Source: Bartonella sp. A05 (GTDB lineage Bacteria; Pseudomonadota; Alphaproteobacteria; Rhizobiales; Rhizobiaceae). From it: a stretch of DNA of 64,000 nucleotides. Of the stretch, positions 21,739-31,649 are shown one piece after another. The first letter of the stretch is position 1. Every line of letters starts with the position of its first letter. The DNA is taken from the NCBI RefSeq assembly GCF_026930145.1, contig NZ_JANHOJ010000004.1, positions 1 through 64,000 on the forward strand, given 5' to 3'. The position numbers and the translations under genes are program-made. The notes beneath the pieces were generated by a model. The model had not been told where the DNA came from. It ran no database searches and saw nothing but the letters and a program-made list of their open reading frames with translations.

Positions 21739-21831
21739 ATTTTATCTCCAGTTATTTTATAATCTATTTTATAAACGATTTTCTCATTAGAGGAAATGTT
21801 TAGTTAATAGGGCGCAATCCTTTCTTGTCTT

Positions 21832-21852
21832 TGTGTATTGTGTATTGTGTAT
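21832..21852. repeat. Three tandem copies of TGTGTAT
   Basis: Three perfect adjacent copies of a seven-base unit (21832-21838, 21839-21845, 21846-21852) are followed by AT-rich sequence upstream of the DUF3108-like gene. Copy number could vary by slippage and change promoter spacing; this is speculation. Confidence 0.7.
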
Positions 21853-21926
21853 TTTTTATATTATATGTTTTGTATTTTTGTATCGTACGTTTTCTGTATG
21901 ATGATCTACAATGGGATAGAAATTAG

Positions 21927-22742
21927 ATGGTAGGGATAATCAAGCCATTATTTATAATGGGTTTGTATGGTGCTCTTTTTTGTGTTGCAGAAGCTGAGGA
22001 GTCTATTTTGGTGACACCTCATCGAGCGGTTTATGATTTACAGCTTGGTTACGCTGCTGATGAAACAGAAATTTTGAAGATTTCTGGGCGAATGGTTTAT
22101 GAACTCACCGGTTCAGCATGTAAAGGATATGTTACGCGTTTTCGCCTTGTTTCGCGCGTTTATACTGAAAATATGCCGGTGCGTTTGATGGATCGCCAAA
22201 TAATTCATTCTGAAGCAGGTGATGGTAGCGCATTTCGGTTTAGCATTGCAGAAAAAATGGGACAGGATGTTTTGAATGATGTTGCAGGAATTGCTGAACG
22301 TACTGAAAATGGAATTACAGTTAAATTAGAAAAGCCAAAAATTGATGTATATAAGTTTGCAGTTGCTGACTTTCCAATTATGAAACTAAAAAATATTATT
22401 CGACAAGCAAAATCACATCATCGATTTTACTATTCGGCTATCTTTGATGGAATAGATATGGTGAAAGAAAGTGTTGTGATTGGGGAAAAGAAGGTGCAAA
22501 GATTTGATAATATAAAGAAATTTGAAAAATTAGATGGGGAAAGTTATTGGCCTGTTACAATTTCTTATTTTGATGATACAAAAAATACGGATGGTTTGCC
22601 CATTCGCCGTATCAGTTTTCTTTTATATGAAAATGGTATCACGCACGATCTTCTTTTTGATTATGGAAGTTTTTCAGTGCGCGCAAAATTGAATAAACTT
22701 GAATTTTTCGATATTGAAAAGAATCTTGATCATTGCCAGTAG
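21927..22742 (+). CDS. DUF3108-like exported protein
   Basis: A 271-residue protein with an N-terminal signal-like segment (KPLFIMGLYGALFCVAEAEE), then a beta-rich body. Features resembling the DUF3108 family are HRAVYDLQLGYAADET near the start, GRMVYELTGSACKGYVTRFR, and later FYYSAIFDGIDMVKE and YWPVTISYFDD. The family is common in Rhizobiales, probably periplasmic or outer-membrane associated, and of unknown function. It lies between divergent ridA-family and the rpsB promoter region. The family call is from pattern memory. Confidence 0.7.
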   Translation: MVGIIKPLFIMGLYGALFCVAEAEESILVTPHRAVYDLQLGYAADETEILKISGRMVYELTGSACKGYVTRFRLVSRVYTENMPVRLMDRQIIHSEAGDGSAFRFSIAEKMGQDVLNDVAGIAERTENGITVKLEKPKIDVYKFAVADFPIMKLKNIIRQAKSHHRFYYSAIFDGIDMVKESVVIGEKKVQRFDNIKKFEKLDGESYWPVTISYFDDTKNTDGLPIRRISFLLYENGITHDLLFDYGSFSVRAKLNKLEFFDIEKNLDHCQ

Positions 22743-22766
22743 TAAAAATGATATGCAGAAAATCAC

Positions 22767-22794
22767 TTGAAAAAAAATCAAATCTCAGTATGCT
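22767..22794 (+). promoter_or_regulatory. Candidate sigma-70 promoter of rpsB
   Basis: TTGAAA and TATGCT are separated by 16 bases, about 115 bases upstream of the rpsB ATG. The transcribed leader would include the GC-richer segment at 22840-22905. Motif inspection only. Confidence 0.45.
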
Positions 22795-22910
22795 AGCCTC
22801 ACATTCCACACGCGAGATTTGGGTGTTTTCGAGAAGATTTTGTAAACATCCGCCGGTAGTAGGTTTTCTTGCTTTTTTTCGCGGAGGTTTAACCGGAAAG
22901 GATAAAACTT

Positions 22911-23717
22911 ATGGCATTACCAGATTTCACTATGCGCCAGCTTTTAGAAGCGGGTGTTCATTTTGGTCACCAGACACATCGCTGGAACCCAAAGATGGCT
23001 CCGTATATTTACGGTCATCGTAATAATATTCATATTATTGATCTTGCTCAGACTGTTCCTCTTTTGCATCAAGCACTGAAACTTGTTTCGGATACGGTTG
23101 CACGTGGTGGTCGTGTTCTATTTGTTGGTACCAAACGTCAGGCATCTGATATTATTGCCGATGCAGCTAGTCGCTCAGCGCAATATTATGTCAATGCGCG
23201 CTGGCTTGGCGGTATGCTGACCAATTGGAAAACAATTTCGAATTCGATACATCGTTTGCGTAAGCTTGACAATCTTCTTGCTGCTGAAGCGCAGGGTTTT
23301 ACTAAAAAAGAGCGTTTGAATCTTGAACGTGATCGTGAGAAACTCCATCGCGCGCTTGGCGGTATTAAGGATATGGGATCTATTCCAGATCTTATGTTTA
23401 TAATTGATACGAATAAGGAAAGTATTGCTATTCAAGAAGCGAAACGTTTAGGTATTCCAGTTGTCGCTGTTATTGATACGAATTGCGATCCTGATGGTAT
23501 TGATTATCCGATCCCAGGTAATGATGATGCTTCGCGCGCGGTTTCTCTTTACTGTGATCTTGTTGCTCGTGCGGCTCTTGATGGTATTGCTCGTCAGAGA
23601 GGTGCTATGGGCATTGATTTGGGGGCTCAGGCTGATATTGTTGTTGATCCCGTTTTGGAACAGGTTGATATCGCCGTTGATCCCATTTTAGAGGATGTAG
23701 TTCCGGTTTCTAAATAA
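22911..23717 (+). CDS. rpsB: 30S ribosomal protein S2
   Basis: A 268-residue protein with S2 hallmarks: [50 protein letters not shown] and [26 protein letters not shown] frame overlapping from 22733 is a shadow. The C-terminal tail contains an imperfect tandem repeat, [11 protein letters not shown] followed by [11 protein letters not shown], which lengthens the acidic tail. S2 binds the 30S subunit last with S1. tsf follows, the normal gene pair. Confidence 0.98.
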   Translation: MALPDFTMRQLLEAGVHFGHQTHRWNPKMAPYIYGHRNNIHIIDLAQTVPLLHQALKLVSDTVARGGRVLFVGTKRQASDIIADAASRSAQYYVNARWLGGMLTNWKTISNSIHRLRKLDNLLAAEAQGFTKKERLNLERDREKLHRALGGIKDMGSIPDLMFIIDTNKESIAIQEAKRLGIPVVAVIDTNCDPDGIDYPIPGNDDASRAVSLYCDLVARAALDGIARQRGAMGIDLGAQADIVVDPVLEQVDIAVDPILEDVVPVSK

Positions 23718-23728
23718 TGATTTGAAAA

Positions 23729-23795
23729 CACCTGTTCAGGTGCTTAATTTTTAATGAAAAGGTTATGGCGTGCACAGTTTTCTATGCACGCTTTT
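23729..23795 (+). terminator. Two hairpins between rpsB and tsf, the second terminator-like
   Basis: A perfect CACCTG-TT-CAGGTG hairpin (23729-23742) is followed by the stem GCGTGCA / TGCACGC (23768-23774 with 23785-23791) and TTTTGTTGTTG. The second has the shape of a Rho-independent terminator and probably reduces rpsB-to-tsf read-through. Confidence 0.6.
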
Positions 23796-23822
23796 GTTGT
23801 TGTAAAATAAATAGAGGCAAAT

Positions 23823-24746
23823 ATGAGTATTACTGCTGCACAAGTGAAAGAACTTAGGGAATTATCGGGCGCTGGTATGATGGATTGCAAGGCAGCTCTA
23901 GCGGAAACAAATGGCGATATGGAGGCTGCGGTTGATTGGCTTCGTAAAAAGGGGATAGCTAAAGCAGATAAAAAGGCTGGACGTACAGCAGCTGAGGGGT
24001 TGGTTGGTGTTGTATCAAATGGTTTAAATGCTGTTTTGGTTGAAGTTAATTCTGAAACAGATTTTGTTGCACGTAATGATGAATTTCAGGCTATTGTACG
24101 CAATGTGGCGACTGTTGCTTTGGATATAGAAAGTAGTATTGAATCTGTTCTTTCCTCTCGTTATCCGGGTTCTGAAAAGACTGTAGATGAAACAATTAAG
24201 GATGCGATTGGTACAATTGGCGAGAATATGACGCTTCGTCGTTTGGCTAAATTATCTGTTAAGGATGGTGTTGTTGCTACTTATATCCATAATGGTGTGG
24301 CTGAAGGCCTTGGTAAGCTCGGGGTTTTGGTTGCTGTTGAAACTACCGGAAATAAGGAAGCGGCAGTTGCTTTTGGTCGTCAAGTTGCAATGCATGTTGC
24401 TGCAACCAATCCATTAGCATTGATAGCAGAGGAGGTTGATGCTGGCGCTGTTGAACGTGAAAAAGCGATTTTTTCAGAACAGGCACGTCAGTCTGGAAAA
24501 CCTGAAAATATTGTTGAAAAGATGGTGGAAGGCCGCATGCGTAAGTTCTACGAAGAAGTTGTTCTGTTATCTCAGGCTTTTGTAATGAATCCTGATATTA
24601 CTGTTGAATCTGCTTTGAGAGATGCTGAAAAAGCGATTGGTGCGCCGGCAAAAATTACTGGCTTCATTCGTTTTGCATTAGGCGAAGGTGTGGAAAAGGA
24701 AGAGACTAATTTTGCTGCAGAAGTTGCTGCTGCAGTAAAATGTTGA
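23823..24746 (+). CDS. tsf: Translation elongation factor Ts
   Basis: A 307-residue protein of normal length. The N-terminal UBA-like domain reads [21 protein letters not shown]. The core includes [16 protein letters not shown], the signature contacting EF-Tu, and [13 protein letters not shown]. It is the guanine nucleotide exchange factor for EF-Tu. The ATG is preceded by AGAGGCAA. A hairpin follows before pyrH. Confidence 0.98.
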   Translation: MSITAAQVKELRELSGAGMMDCKAALAETNGDMEAAVDWLRKKGIAKADKKAGRTAAEGLVGVVSNGLNAVLVEVNSETDFVARNDEFQAIVRNVATVALDIESSIESVLSSRYPGSEKTVDETIKDAIGTIGENMTLRRLAKLSVKDGVVATYIHNGVAEGLGKLGVLVAVETTGNKEAAVAFGRQVAMHVAATNPLALIAEEVDAGAVEREKAIFSEQARQSGKPENIVEKMVEGRMRKFYEEVVLLSQAFVMNPDITVESALRDAEKAIGAPAKITGFIRFALGEGVEKEETNFAAEVAAAVKC

Positions 24747-24815
24747 TTATGTTGTGAATTGTTGAACAGAAATTCAAGTCTGCACAACTAATACGAAAAA
24801 AATTATAACTATTTG

Positions 24816-24845
24816 AAGGGCATCACGTGACAAGGTGGTGCCCTT
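24816..24845 (+). terminator. Hairpin between tsf and pyrH
   Basis: The stem AAGGGCATCAC / GTGGTGCCCTT, with one G-U pair and an eight-base loop, is strong but has no T run after it (AGTGTATC). It may be an attenuating or processing structure. Confidence 0.45.
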
Positions 24846-24889
24846 AGTGTATCGAAGACAGAAATGAGTGTGCTCTTTGGAGATGATTA

Positions 24890-25609
24890 ATGACATTAGC
24901 TCTTCGATATAAACGTATTCTATTAAAAGTGTCTGGTGAGGCGCTTATGGGGGGACAAAGTTTTGGAATTGATGTTTCAGTTGCAGACCGTATTGCTGCT
25001 GATATTGCTGAAGTGCGGGCAATAGGCGTTGAAGTCGCTATTGTTATAGGTGGAGGCAATATTTTTCGTGGGGTTGCTGTTGCTTCATATGGTGGAGACC
25101 GTGTGACTGGCGATCACATGGGAATGCTTGCAACTGCTATTAATTCTTTGGCATTGCGAACATCATTGACAAAATTAGGAGTTGAAACGGTTGTATTATC
25201 TGCGATTGCTATGCCACAAATTTGCGAGAGTTTTTCACAGCGTAAAGCGATAAGTTATATGAACCAGGGAAAAGTTGTTATTTTTGCAGGTGGTACAGGT
25301 AATCCATTTTTTACAACTGATTCTGCTGCTACTTTACGGGCAGCTGAGATTGGTGCGGATGTTTTATTAAAAGGAACGCAAGTAGATGGTATTTATTCAG
25401 CGGATCCAAAGGTAGATCCTACGGCTAGGCGTTTTGATCAATTAACGCATGTCGAGGTTTTGCAGCTAGGCTTGTCTATTATGGATACAACAGCGGTAAC
25501 TTTAGCGCGTGAAAACAATGTTCCAATAATTGTATATTCTATTCATGAAAAGGGAGGTTTAGCTAAAATATTGAATGGAACGGGGCGGTTTACGATAGTA
25601 TCGGAATAA
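24890..25609 (+). CDS. pyrH: Uridylate kinase (UMP kinase)
   Basis: A 239-residue member of the amino acid kinase family that phosphorylates UMP to UDP, with hexameric PyrH features. Landmarks are YKRILLKVSGEALMGGQSFG, EVAIVIGGGNIFRG, DHMGMLATAINSLAL and GGTGNPFFTTDSAATLRA. frr follows after 35 bases, the usual pairing, with AAGGAG before its start. Confidence 0.98.
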   Translation: MTLALRYKRILLKVSGEALMGGQSFGIDVSVADRIAADIAEVRAIGVEVAIVIGGGNIFRGVAVASYGGDRVTGDHMGMLATAINSLALRTSLTKLGVETVVLSAIAMPQICESFSQRKAISYMNQGKVVIFAGGTGNPFFTTDSAATLRAAEIGADVLLKGTQVDGIYSADPKVDPTARRFDQLTHVEVLQLGLSIMDTTAVTLARENNVPIIVYSIHEKGGLAKILNGTGRFTIVSE

Positions 25610-25644
25610 GGTAATCTTCAAGGTGCAACAAAGGAGACAGAAAT

Positions 25645-26205
25645 ATGAATGTTACATCGATTATGGATGATCTGAAGCGTCGTATGGATGGTGCTATTTC
25701 GGCTTTTAAGCACGAGTTAAGTGGTTTGCGAACTGGGCGAGCATCAGCCAGTTTATTAGAGCCGTTGACAATTGAGGCTTATGGTTCGGTTGTGTCTATA
25801 AATCAGGTTGCTAATATTTCTGTTCCAGAACCGCGAATGCTTTCAGTTTCTGTTTGGGATAAAACGATGGTAGGAGCTGTTGAACGAGCTATTCGTGATT
25901 CTGGTCTTGGTTTAAATCCTATCAGAGATGGTATGAATTTGCGTATTCCTTTACCTGAATTGAATGAAGAACGCCGTAAGGAACTGGTAAAGATTGCGCA
26001 TCAATATGCGGAGCAAGCGCGTATTGCTACTCGCCATGTTCGTCGTGATGGTATGGATAATTTGAAGAAGTTAGAAAAAGAGGGCGAAATAAGTCAGGAT
26101 GAGTCCCATAGCTTGTCTGAGAAGGTTCAAAAACTCACGGATGAAACTATTGCGCATATTGATAAGATTTTGGTTATGAAAGAAGCTGAAATTATGCAAG
26201 TTTAA
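25645..26205 (+). CDS. frr: Ribosome recycling factor
   Basis: A 186-residue protein of standard length. It carries [55 protein letters not shown] and the C-terminal helix with [12 protein letters not shown]. With EF-G it splits post-termination ribosomes. In this gene order the next gene should be uppS, which here is a pseudogene. Confidence 0.98.
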   Translation: MNVTSIMDDLKRRMDGAISAFKHELSGLRTGRASASLLEPLTIEAYGSVVSINQVANISVPEPRMLSVSVWDKTMVGAVERAIRDSGLGLNPIRDGMNLRIPLPELNEERRKELVKIAHQYAEQARIATRHVRRDGMDNLKKLEKEGEISQDESHSLSEKVQKLTDETIAHIDKILVMKEAEIMQV

Positions 26206-26243
26206 GATTTTTTCTTGTTTTTTTGACAAAAAAATCTCATTTG

Positions 26244-26895
26244 CACCACATTATCGTTATTATGGATGAAGATTGATGATGGGCGCAGGTATGGTTCTAG
26301 CTCGTGTAGTTGAGCGTAAAGTTGGAATAAATGCGCTTCGGTGATTATATTATACAGAGAAGATTGGTTTAGAGTGGTGGGTGATTTTTGATTTTTGTCT
26401 CAAAATTGGACAAGGTTACCTACTAAAGTAAACCATTTGACGGGATTGTTAAAAGCTTTCGTTAAATATGATTTTTTGAGTTACGTAACAAGAATGTCTG
26501 TATTCACATTATTGACGATGGATCAAGTAGTTCTGGAGATATTTTAGAGGAGTTTATCAATAGAATAATGATAAATATTAATAATGGTCTTAGTCTTATT
26601 ATTGCTTCTAGTCATGGTAGGTACAAGAGGGTAAACTGGGTAGTGCATTGTTGTGTGCAATTGGTTTTAATTTATAAGCAGATTAACTGATAGTTTAGCA
26701 CAAATTGCTTTGATATTAAGCGCGTATCGAGTCCTAATTTAATTATTCGCACAAGTGGAGAATAGTGTTTTTTTTTATTTTATAGCAGGTGATAAATTTT
26801 GAATTGTATTTTTCTGTTTTTGCTCTGCTTTTTATAGATAAGTTTTTGAAGCGTTAAAGACTGATTATCGGTTTCGTGGGTGTCGCTTTAGTTTA
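26244..26895 (+). pseudogene. uppS: Broken uppS (undecaprenyl-diphosphate synthase)
   Basis: This is the expected place for uppS between frr and cdsA. Family motifs occur in order but in different frames. HHIIVIMDE (26244-26273) stands for HHIAIIMDGNGRWA and stops at once, losing the catalytic GNGRWA. LSQNWTRLPTKVNHLTGLL corresponds to FSSENWxRPxxEVxxLMxLL. NNGLSLIIASSHGRYK corresponds to the LxLxIAFNYGSR block. PNLIIRTSGE is followed by a stop. LKTDYRFRGCRF is the C-terminal DYxxRxRRFG. Several stops and frameshifts rule out a functional product. UppS makes the lipid carrier for peptidoglycan and O-antigen. Confidence 0.92.
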
Positions 26896-26985
26896 TTGAA
26901 GTCTGTGATAATTCTAAATGAGACACACAAAATATGAAGGTAAAACAATGTCGTGTTTTTCTTCTCTATTTTTTATTTTTTGGAG

Positions 26986-27807
26986 ATGCCTTTGTCTAAT
27001 CTTATTTCTCGCACTCTGACAGCCTTTGTTTTTGGCGCTATTACTTTGTATTTAACATGGGTTGGAGGCATTTTGTTTTTTTTGTTTGCATGGGGAATTG
27101 GTGGTTTTATTCTGTATGAGTGGGTTAGTATCACAAAAGAAAAGTGGCGTTTTTTACAAAAAATATTGGCTGGTATTTTTTATTTAATTTTTGGTTTGTT
27201 TTTGGTATCGGGCATATCAGCTTTATTGATTTTTGGTCTTTTGATTGTTTTTGCGGTTTTATTGGGTATGTTGTCTGTTAGAAATATTGGTTGGGTTTCT
27301 TTCGGTTTTTTATATGCTTCTTTTCCAGTTGTGGCTTTGTCTTTCTTGCGGGGTTATGAAATATTAGGATTCTGGGTGGTTATTTTTTTATTTACGATCG
27401 TGTGGGGAACAGATGTTGCTGCATACTTTAGTGGGCGCGCGCTTGGTGGTCGTAAATTAGCGCCCAGATTTTCTCCTAATAAAACGTGGTCAGGAGCGTT
27501 TGGTGGTACTGTTGCGGGAATTTTGGGTGGTATACTGGTTGCTCTTTTAGTTTTTGATATAAGTTCCACACTTTTTTTTGTGCTATTGCTTGCTTTTATT
27601 TTATCGGTGATTTCGCAGATAGGCGATCTAGGACAATCATGTTTAAAAAGGCGATTTTCTGTTAAAGATTCCGGTTATTTATTACCTGGACATGGTGGAT
27701 TTATGGATCGGATGGATGGATTGGTCGCTGCCGCTTTCCTTCTTTATTTAATTGGTGCGATTATATCTGGTGTGAATACACCTTTTAATTTTTTTACTAT
27801 GCTTTAA
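26986..27807 (+). CDS. cdsA: Phosphatidate cytidylyltransferase (CDP-diglyceride synthase)
   Basis: A 273-residue polytopic membrane protein with about eight hydrophobic segments. The C-terminal signature (QIGDLGQSCLKRRFSVKDSG, then LLPGHGGFMDRMDGL) is intact. FSPNKTWSGAFGGTVAG is the second conserved block. It makes CDP-diacylglycerol for all phospholipids. I place the start at ATG 26986 (MPLSNLISRTL); in-frame GTG 26953 and TTG 26980 are alternatives, and GGAG lies close to the ATG. It is intact although it sits between two groups of dead genes. No dxr follows it. Confidence 0.94.
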   Translation: MPLSNLISRTLTAFVFGAITLYLTWVGGILFFLFAWGIGGFILYEWVSITKEKWRFLQKILAGIFYLIFGLFLVSGISALLIFGLLIVFAVLLGMLSVRNIGWVSFGFLYASFPVVALSFLRGYEILGFWVVIFLFTIVWGTDVAAYFSGRALGGRKLAPRFSPNKTWSGAFGGTVAGILGGILVALLVFDISSTLFFVLLLAFILSVISQIGDLGQSCLKRRFSVKDSGYLLPGHGGFMDRMDGLVAAAFLLYLIGAIISGVNTPFNFFTML

Positions 27808-27828
27808 TCTAGGGGGGGAGGAAATATT

Positions 27829-28977
27829 TTGGAGCTTTTGAATTACATACTTGGCATAGGTGATTTATTTTTGAGAGGTTTGAGTATTGTTTTTATTATT
27901 GTGATTATTATCTTTGTTCACGAAATGGGGCATTATCTTGTTGGGAGATGGTGTGGTATTCAAGCATCAGTTTTTTCACTTGGATTTGGGCCACAAATAT
28001 TGAGTTATGTAGATAAGCGTGGTACACGGTGGCGTTTAGCGCTGTTTCTTCTAGGGGGATATGTAAGATTCAGTGAGGATGAGAGTGGTGCAGGTGTTCC
28101 ATCCTCGCGATCAATTTTGCTGATGTCTGGTTCCTTTGCGAATGCTCATGCTTGGAAAAGAGCGATAACTGTATTTGCTGGTCCTTTATTCAATGTTCTT
28201 TTTACCGTTGTTGTTTTGACATTTTTTTTCTTTTCTTATGGGCGTGTTGCTATTGAACCCGTTGTTGGTTCTTTGGTAGAAGATTCTCCTGCTATTCAGG
28301 CAGGATTAGTACGAGGTGATCGCTTTGTTGAAATGGATAGTAAACCTGTTACAAGTTTTGAAGATTTGATGGCTTATGTCACTTTTCGTGGCGGAAATCC
28401 CATAAAGTTTAAAATGGAGCGTATGGGGGAGATATTTAATACGGTCATCACGCCCGCGGTGATTGAGCGGGATGATGGGTTTGGCAATCGGATTCTAAGT
28501 GGTATGATTGGTGTGGGTGCACCGGTTGATCCTAATAATCCCATGCGTTTAGATCGTACTTATGCAAAATATATTAGCTATAATTTTTGGGAGGCGATAG
28601 AAGAAGCATCAGAACGCACAACATTTGTTATAACTCAAACAATTTTGTTTATTGGTCGTTTAATGAAAGGGCGAGAAGATCATTGTCAGTTAAGTGGCCC
28701 TTCTAAGACCGTTAAAATTGCTTGGCATGTTAGTGAATCGGGTTTTATCTCACTGTTGAATTTTATGGCTCTTCTTTCGATTGGCGTTGGACTCGTTAAT
28801 CTTCTGCCAATTCCACCACTTGATGGTGGATATTTATTATTTTATATTATTGAAGCTGCAGTAGGAAGACCAGTGCCAGATAAAATTCGGGAGGTTATTC
28901 TACATATGGGCCTTTTTGTTGTTCTCATATTTATGATTTTTGTGTTATTTAATGATTATTTTTGTTGGTTTCGCTAA
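27829..28977 (+). CDS. rseP: Site-2 intramembrane zinc metalloprotease RseP/MmpA family
   Basis: A 382-residue protein with the M50 zinc motif HEMGH at 31-35 within the first membrane helix, one PDZ domain (about 140-210: VVGSLVEDSPAIQAGLVRGDRF) and the third zinc-ligand motif NLLPIPPLDGG in the C-terminal membrane region. It starts at TTG 27829 with a very strong GGGGGGAGGA upstream. RseP cleaves membrane-bound regulators after first-site proteolysis. It lies 21 bases after cdsA and upstream of bamA, the usual envelope cluster order. Confidence 0.95.
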   Translation: MELLNYILGIGDLFLRGLSIVFIIVIIIFVHEMGHYLVGRWCGIQASVFSLGFGPQILSYVDKRGTRWRLALFLLGGYVRFSEDESGAGVPSSRSILLMSGSFANAHAWKRAITVFAGPLFNVLFTVVVLTFFFFSYGRVAIEPVVGSLVEDSPAIQAGLVRGDRFVEMDSKPVTSFEDLMAYVTFRGGNPIKFKMERMGEIFNTVITPAVIERDDGFGNRILSGMIGVGAPVDPNNPMRLDRTYAKYISYNFWEAIEEASERTTFVITQTILFIGRLMKGREDHCQLSGPSKTVKIAWHVSESGFISLLNFMALLSIGVGLVNLLPIPPLDGGYLLFYIIEAAVGRPVPDKIREVILHMGLFVVLIFMIFVLFNDYFCWFR

Positions 28978-29190
28978 TAAATCATGGAAAACATTTTGCA
29001 AATTAGATAATAATATGAGAATTCAAATTGGGAAGAGTCGTTTACTATATTCGCAGAATTTTGTGGTGTTGTACGCTATAATTAGTAATTAATATGAAGA
29101 GAAAATGGCAGTCTCATTTGAATAAAGTTGTTATGGCGGTTAACTTTTTGAGACATAGCGTCCAGAGAAATTAAATAAGGTAAAAAGCCA

Positions 29191-31587
29191 ATGACTACGA
29201 GTTCAAAATTTTTAAATGCAGTATCTGTATTGGTATTAGCCGTGACTGTAAATGTTTCAACAGCAGCTGTTATGTCAATTGCGGTGGTTGGAGAGGCTCA
29301 GGCATCTGTTGTTCGTTCTATTGAGATTCAGGGTAATAAGTTTATAAATTCTCGTGTAATTCGAGATAATGTAGCTATTAAGCCTGGAAAGAGTTTTAAT
29401 CGTAGCGATATTGATGCAGCAGTGAAAAATCTTTTTGGATTGGGTTTGTTTTATGATGTTAAAATAAATCAGGTAGGCAATAAGTTGATCGTAGCAGTCA
29501 AGGAGTATGAGGTCGTTAATCAAGTATTATTCAAAGGGAATAAATCTCTCAAAGATCATGATATTAAGCGTTTCATTTCTTTGAAAGAAAATGAACCTTT
29601 CAATTCTGCTAAGCTTTCAGCTGATATAAATATAATACGTGAAGCTTATAAAACTGTTGGCCGAAATAACGTTGTTATAACAACTCAGACTGTTGATTTA
29701 GGAAAAGGACGGGTCAATGTAGTCTTCAACATCTCTGAAGGTCAGAGGATGCAGATTACTGATATTACCTTTGAGGGGAATAATGCATTTGGGGCGCGCC
29801 GTTTACGCGATGTGATTGTAACAAAGCCTTCAGGAATATTTTCATTATTGATGAGAGGTGACGTTTATACTGAAGAACGTTTAGCTGTTGATGAAGAGGT
29901 TTTACGTCGTTTTTACTATAACCATGGTTATGCAGATTTTCGAATTATTTCATCTAAAGCAATTTTTGATGAAAGTAGGAATGCGTATAAAATCAGTTTC
30001 GTTTTTGATGAGGGAGCGCACTATAAAATTGGTGATGTTCGGGTTGAAAGCGATATTGATGGAGTGGATATTCAGTCTATAAAAAAGGCACTTAAAACGC
30101 ATCCGGGTGATGTTTATAGTGCAAGAGAAATTGAGGAATCTGTTGCGATTATTAATAGTAAAATTTCTGATTCTGGATATGCTTTTGCTAAGGTTGAGCC
30201 GCGAGGAAATCGTGATTTCAAGAATCATACAATTTCGCTTGTTTATAACATTGAGCGAGGGCCTCGAGCTTATGTTCAGCGGATTGAAATACGCGGGAAT
30301 ACAAAGACTCGTGATGATGTTATTCGCCGTGAAATTGATTTGAATGAAGGTGATGCTTACAATCAGACATTAGTGCAGCGAGCAAAAAGTCGACTAGAGG
30401 GTTTGGGCTTTTTCCGAGGAGTTAATATTTCCATGGTTCCCACTGATCAGCCTGATCAGGTCATATTGGTTATAGATGTAGTGGAAGCGCCAACAGGAGA
30501 TCTTTCTCTTTCTGGAGGTTATACAACAGGTGGTACGAGTCCTGGTATGTCATTTGAAGCGTCTGTTACTGAACATAATCTTGGAGGACGTGGTCAATAT
30601 GTCCGTTTGGGAGTGGGTGCTGGGCAAGGAAATTCCCGTAATTATAATTTTTCTTTTGTTAATCCTTATTTATTTGGTTATCGTTTATCTTCTGGTATTG
30701 ATATTTTTCGCAATACCTATCGTGTTGACGATGCGTATGATGTGAGGCAAACAGGCGGTTCCCTTCGATTTGGAATGCCAATTAGTGACAACGTATCCGC
30801 TAATGTGGCTTATTCTTATGTGCATGAAGAGTATGATTTTGGTGGGAATTATGACTTAACTGATGATGGAGTCAGGAAAGAATTATACGATAAATATTCT
30901 GGTGCGATTGTTCAGGCTGCAGAGCATCGTCCGTGGATACGTTCGTCAGTTAGTTTTGGTTTGACTTATAATTCTATCGACAATATGAGAAATCCGCATA
31001 ATGGTTTATACGCTCGCGTTGTTCAAGAATTTGCGGGGCTTGGTGGACATGCACAGTTCTTGAAAACAACTGGTAAGGCGATGATGTACAAGACGCTTTC
31101 TGATAGAATGGATCTTGTGGGCTTATTGTCTATTGGTGGTGGTTATATCCACGGATTAGGTAATGAAGGTCTCCGTATCTTTGATATGTTTAAAAGTAAC
31201 CTTGATATGATACGAGGGTTTAGATACAATGGGATAGGTCCACGTCAGCTTTCCAATAAAGGTGAAGTATATTTTGTAGGTGGTACAACATATACGAATG
31301 CAACTGCTGAAGTGCAGTTTCCTATACCAATAATACCTGATCATTTAGGTTTCCGTGGAGCTTTTTTTGCAGATGCTGCAACGCTTTCTGGTAATGATTA
31401 TAAGCCTGTTTTGAAGGATGAACCGCCGATTACAAATATTGGCAGTTCGTGGCGTACGTCTGCGGGTGCAAGCTTGCTATGGGATTCACCATTTGGTCCG
31501 TTACGTTTGGATTATGCTTGGCCGATACATAAACAAGAAGGTGATCAAGTACAGCAATTCAATTTTGGTATTTCTACTAAATTCTAA
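29191..31587 (+). CDS. bamA: Outer membrane protein assembly factor BamA
   Basis: A 798-residue Omp85 protein. A signal peptide (residues about 1-38, ending GEAQAS) is followed by five POTRA repeats (SIEIQGNKFINSRVIRDN; NQVLFKGNKSLKD; ITDITFEGNNAFGARRLRD; IGDVRVESDIDG; VQRIEIRGNTKTRDDVIRRE). A C-terminal 16-strand barrel begins near 440. The loop-6 motif is present as MIRGFRYNGIGP. The protein ends in phenylalanine (FNFGISTKF), the usual barrel signal. Its survival shows that an outer membrane with beta-barrel proteins is still built, although the adjacent lipid A genes are dead. Confidence 0.97.
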   Translation: MTTSSKFLNAVSVLVLAVTVNVSTAAVMSIAVVGEAQASVVRSIEIQGNKFINSRVIRDNVAIKPGKSFNRSDIDAAVKNLFGLGLFYDVKINQVGNKLIVAVKEYEVVNQVLFKGNKSLKDHDIKRFISLKENEPFNSAKLSADINIIREAYKTVGRNNVVITTQTVDLGKGRVNVVFNISEGQRMQITDITFEGNNAFGARRLRDVIVTKPSGIFSLLMRGDVYTEERLAVDEEVLRRFYYNHGYADFRIISSKAIFDESRNAYKISFVFDEGAHYKIGDVRVESDIDGVDIQSIKKALKTHPGDVYSAREIEESVAIINSKISDSGYAFAKVEPRGNRDFKNHTISLVYNIERGPRAYVQRIEIRGNTKTRDDVIRREIDLNEGDAYNQTLVQRAKSRLEGLGFFRGVNISMVPTDQPDQVILVIDVVEAPTGDLSLSGGYTTGGTSPGMSFEASVTEHNLGGRGQYVRLGVGAGQGNSRNYNFSFVNPYLFGYRLSSGIDIFRNTYRVDDAYDVRQTGGSLRFGMPISDNVSANVAYSYVHEEYDFGGNYDLTDDGVRKELYDKYSGAIVQAAEHRPWIRSSVSFGLTYNSIDNMRNPHNGLYARVVQEFAGLGGHAQFLKTTGKAMMYKTLSDRMDLVGLLSIGGGYIHGLGNEGLRIFDMFKSNLDMIRGFRYNGIGPRQLSNKGEVYFVGGTTYTNATAEVQFPIPIIPDHLGFRGAFFADAATLSGNDYKPVLKDEPPITNIGSSWRTSAGASLLWDSPFGPLRLDYAWPIHKQEGDQVQQFNFGISTKF

Positions 31588-31649
31588 TTTGAACTTTTTC
31601 AAAAAGGGATTTTTAATAAAGGGTTGAATTTATGCTGAGAGGCGTATTT

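Noticed and set aside
26206..26985. Sequencing error as the cause of the broken uppS (and lpx genes)
   Set aside because: The scars have many scattered substitutions, several stops and missing blocks, while flanking genes of similar composition are flawless. Base-calling error would not be confined this way.
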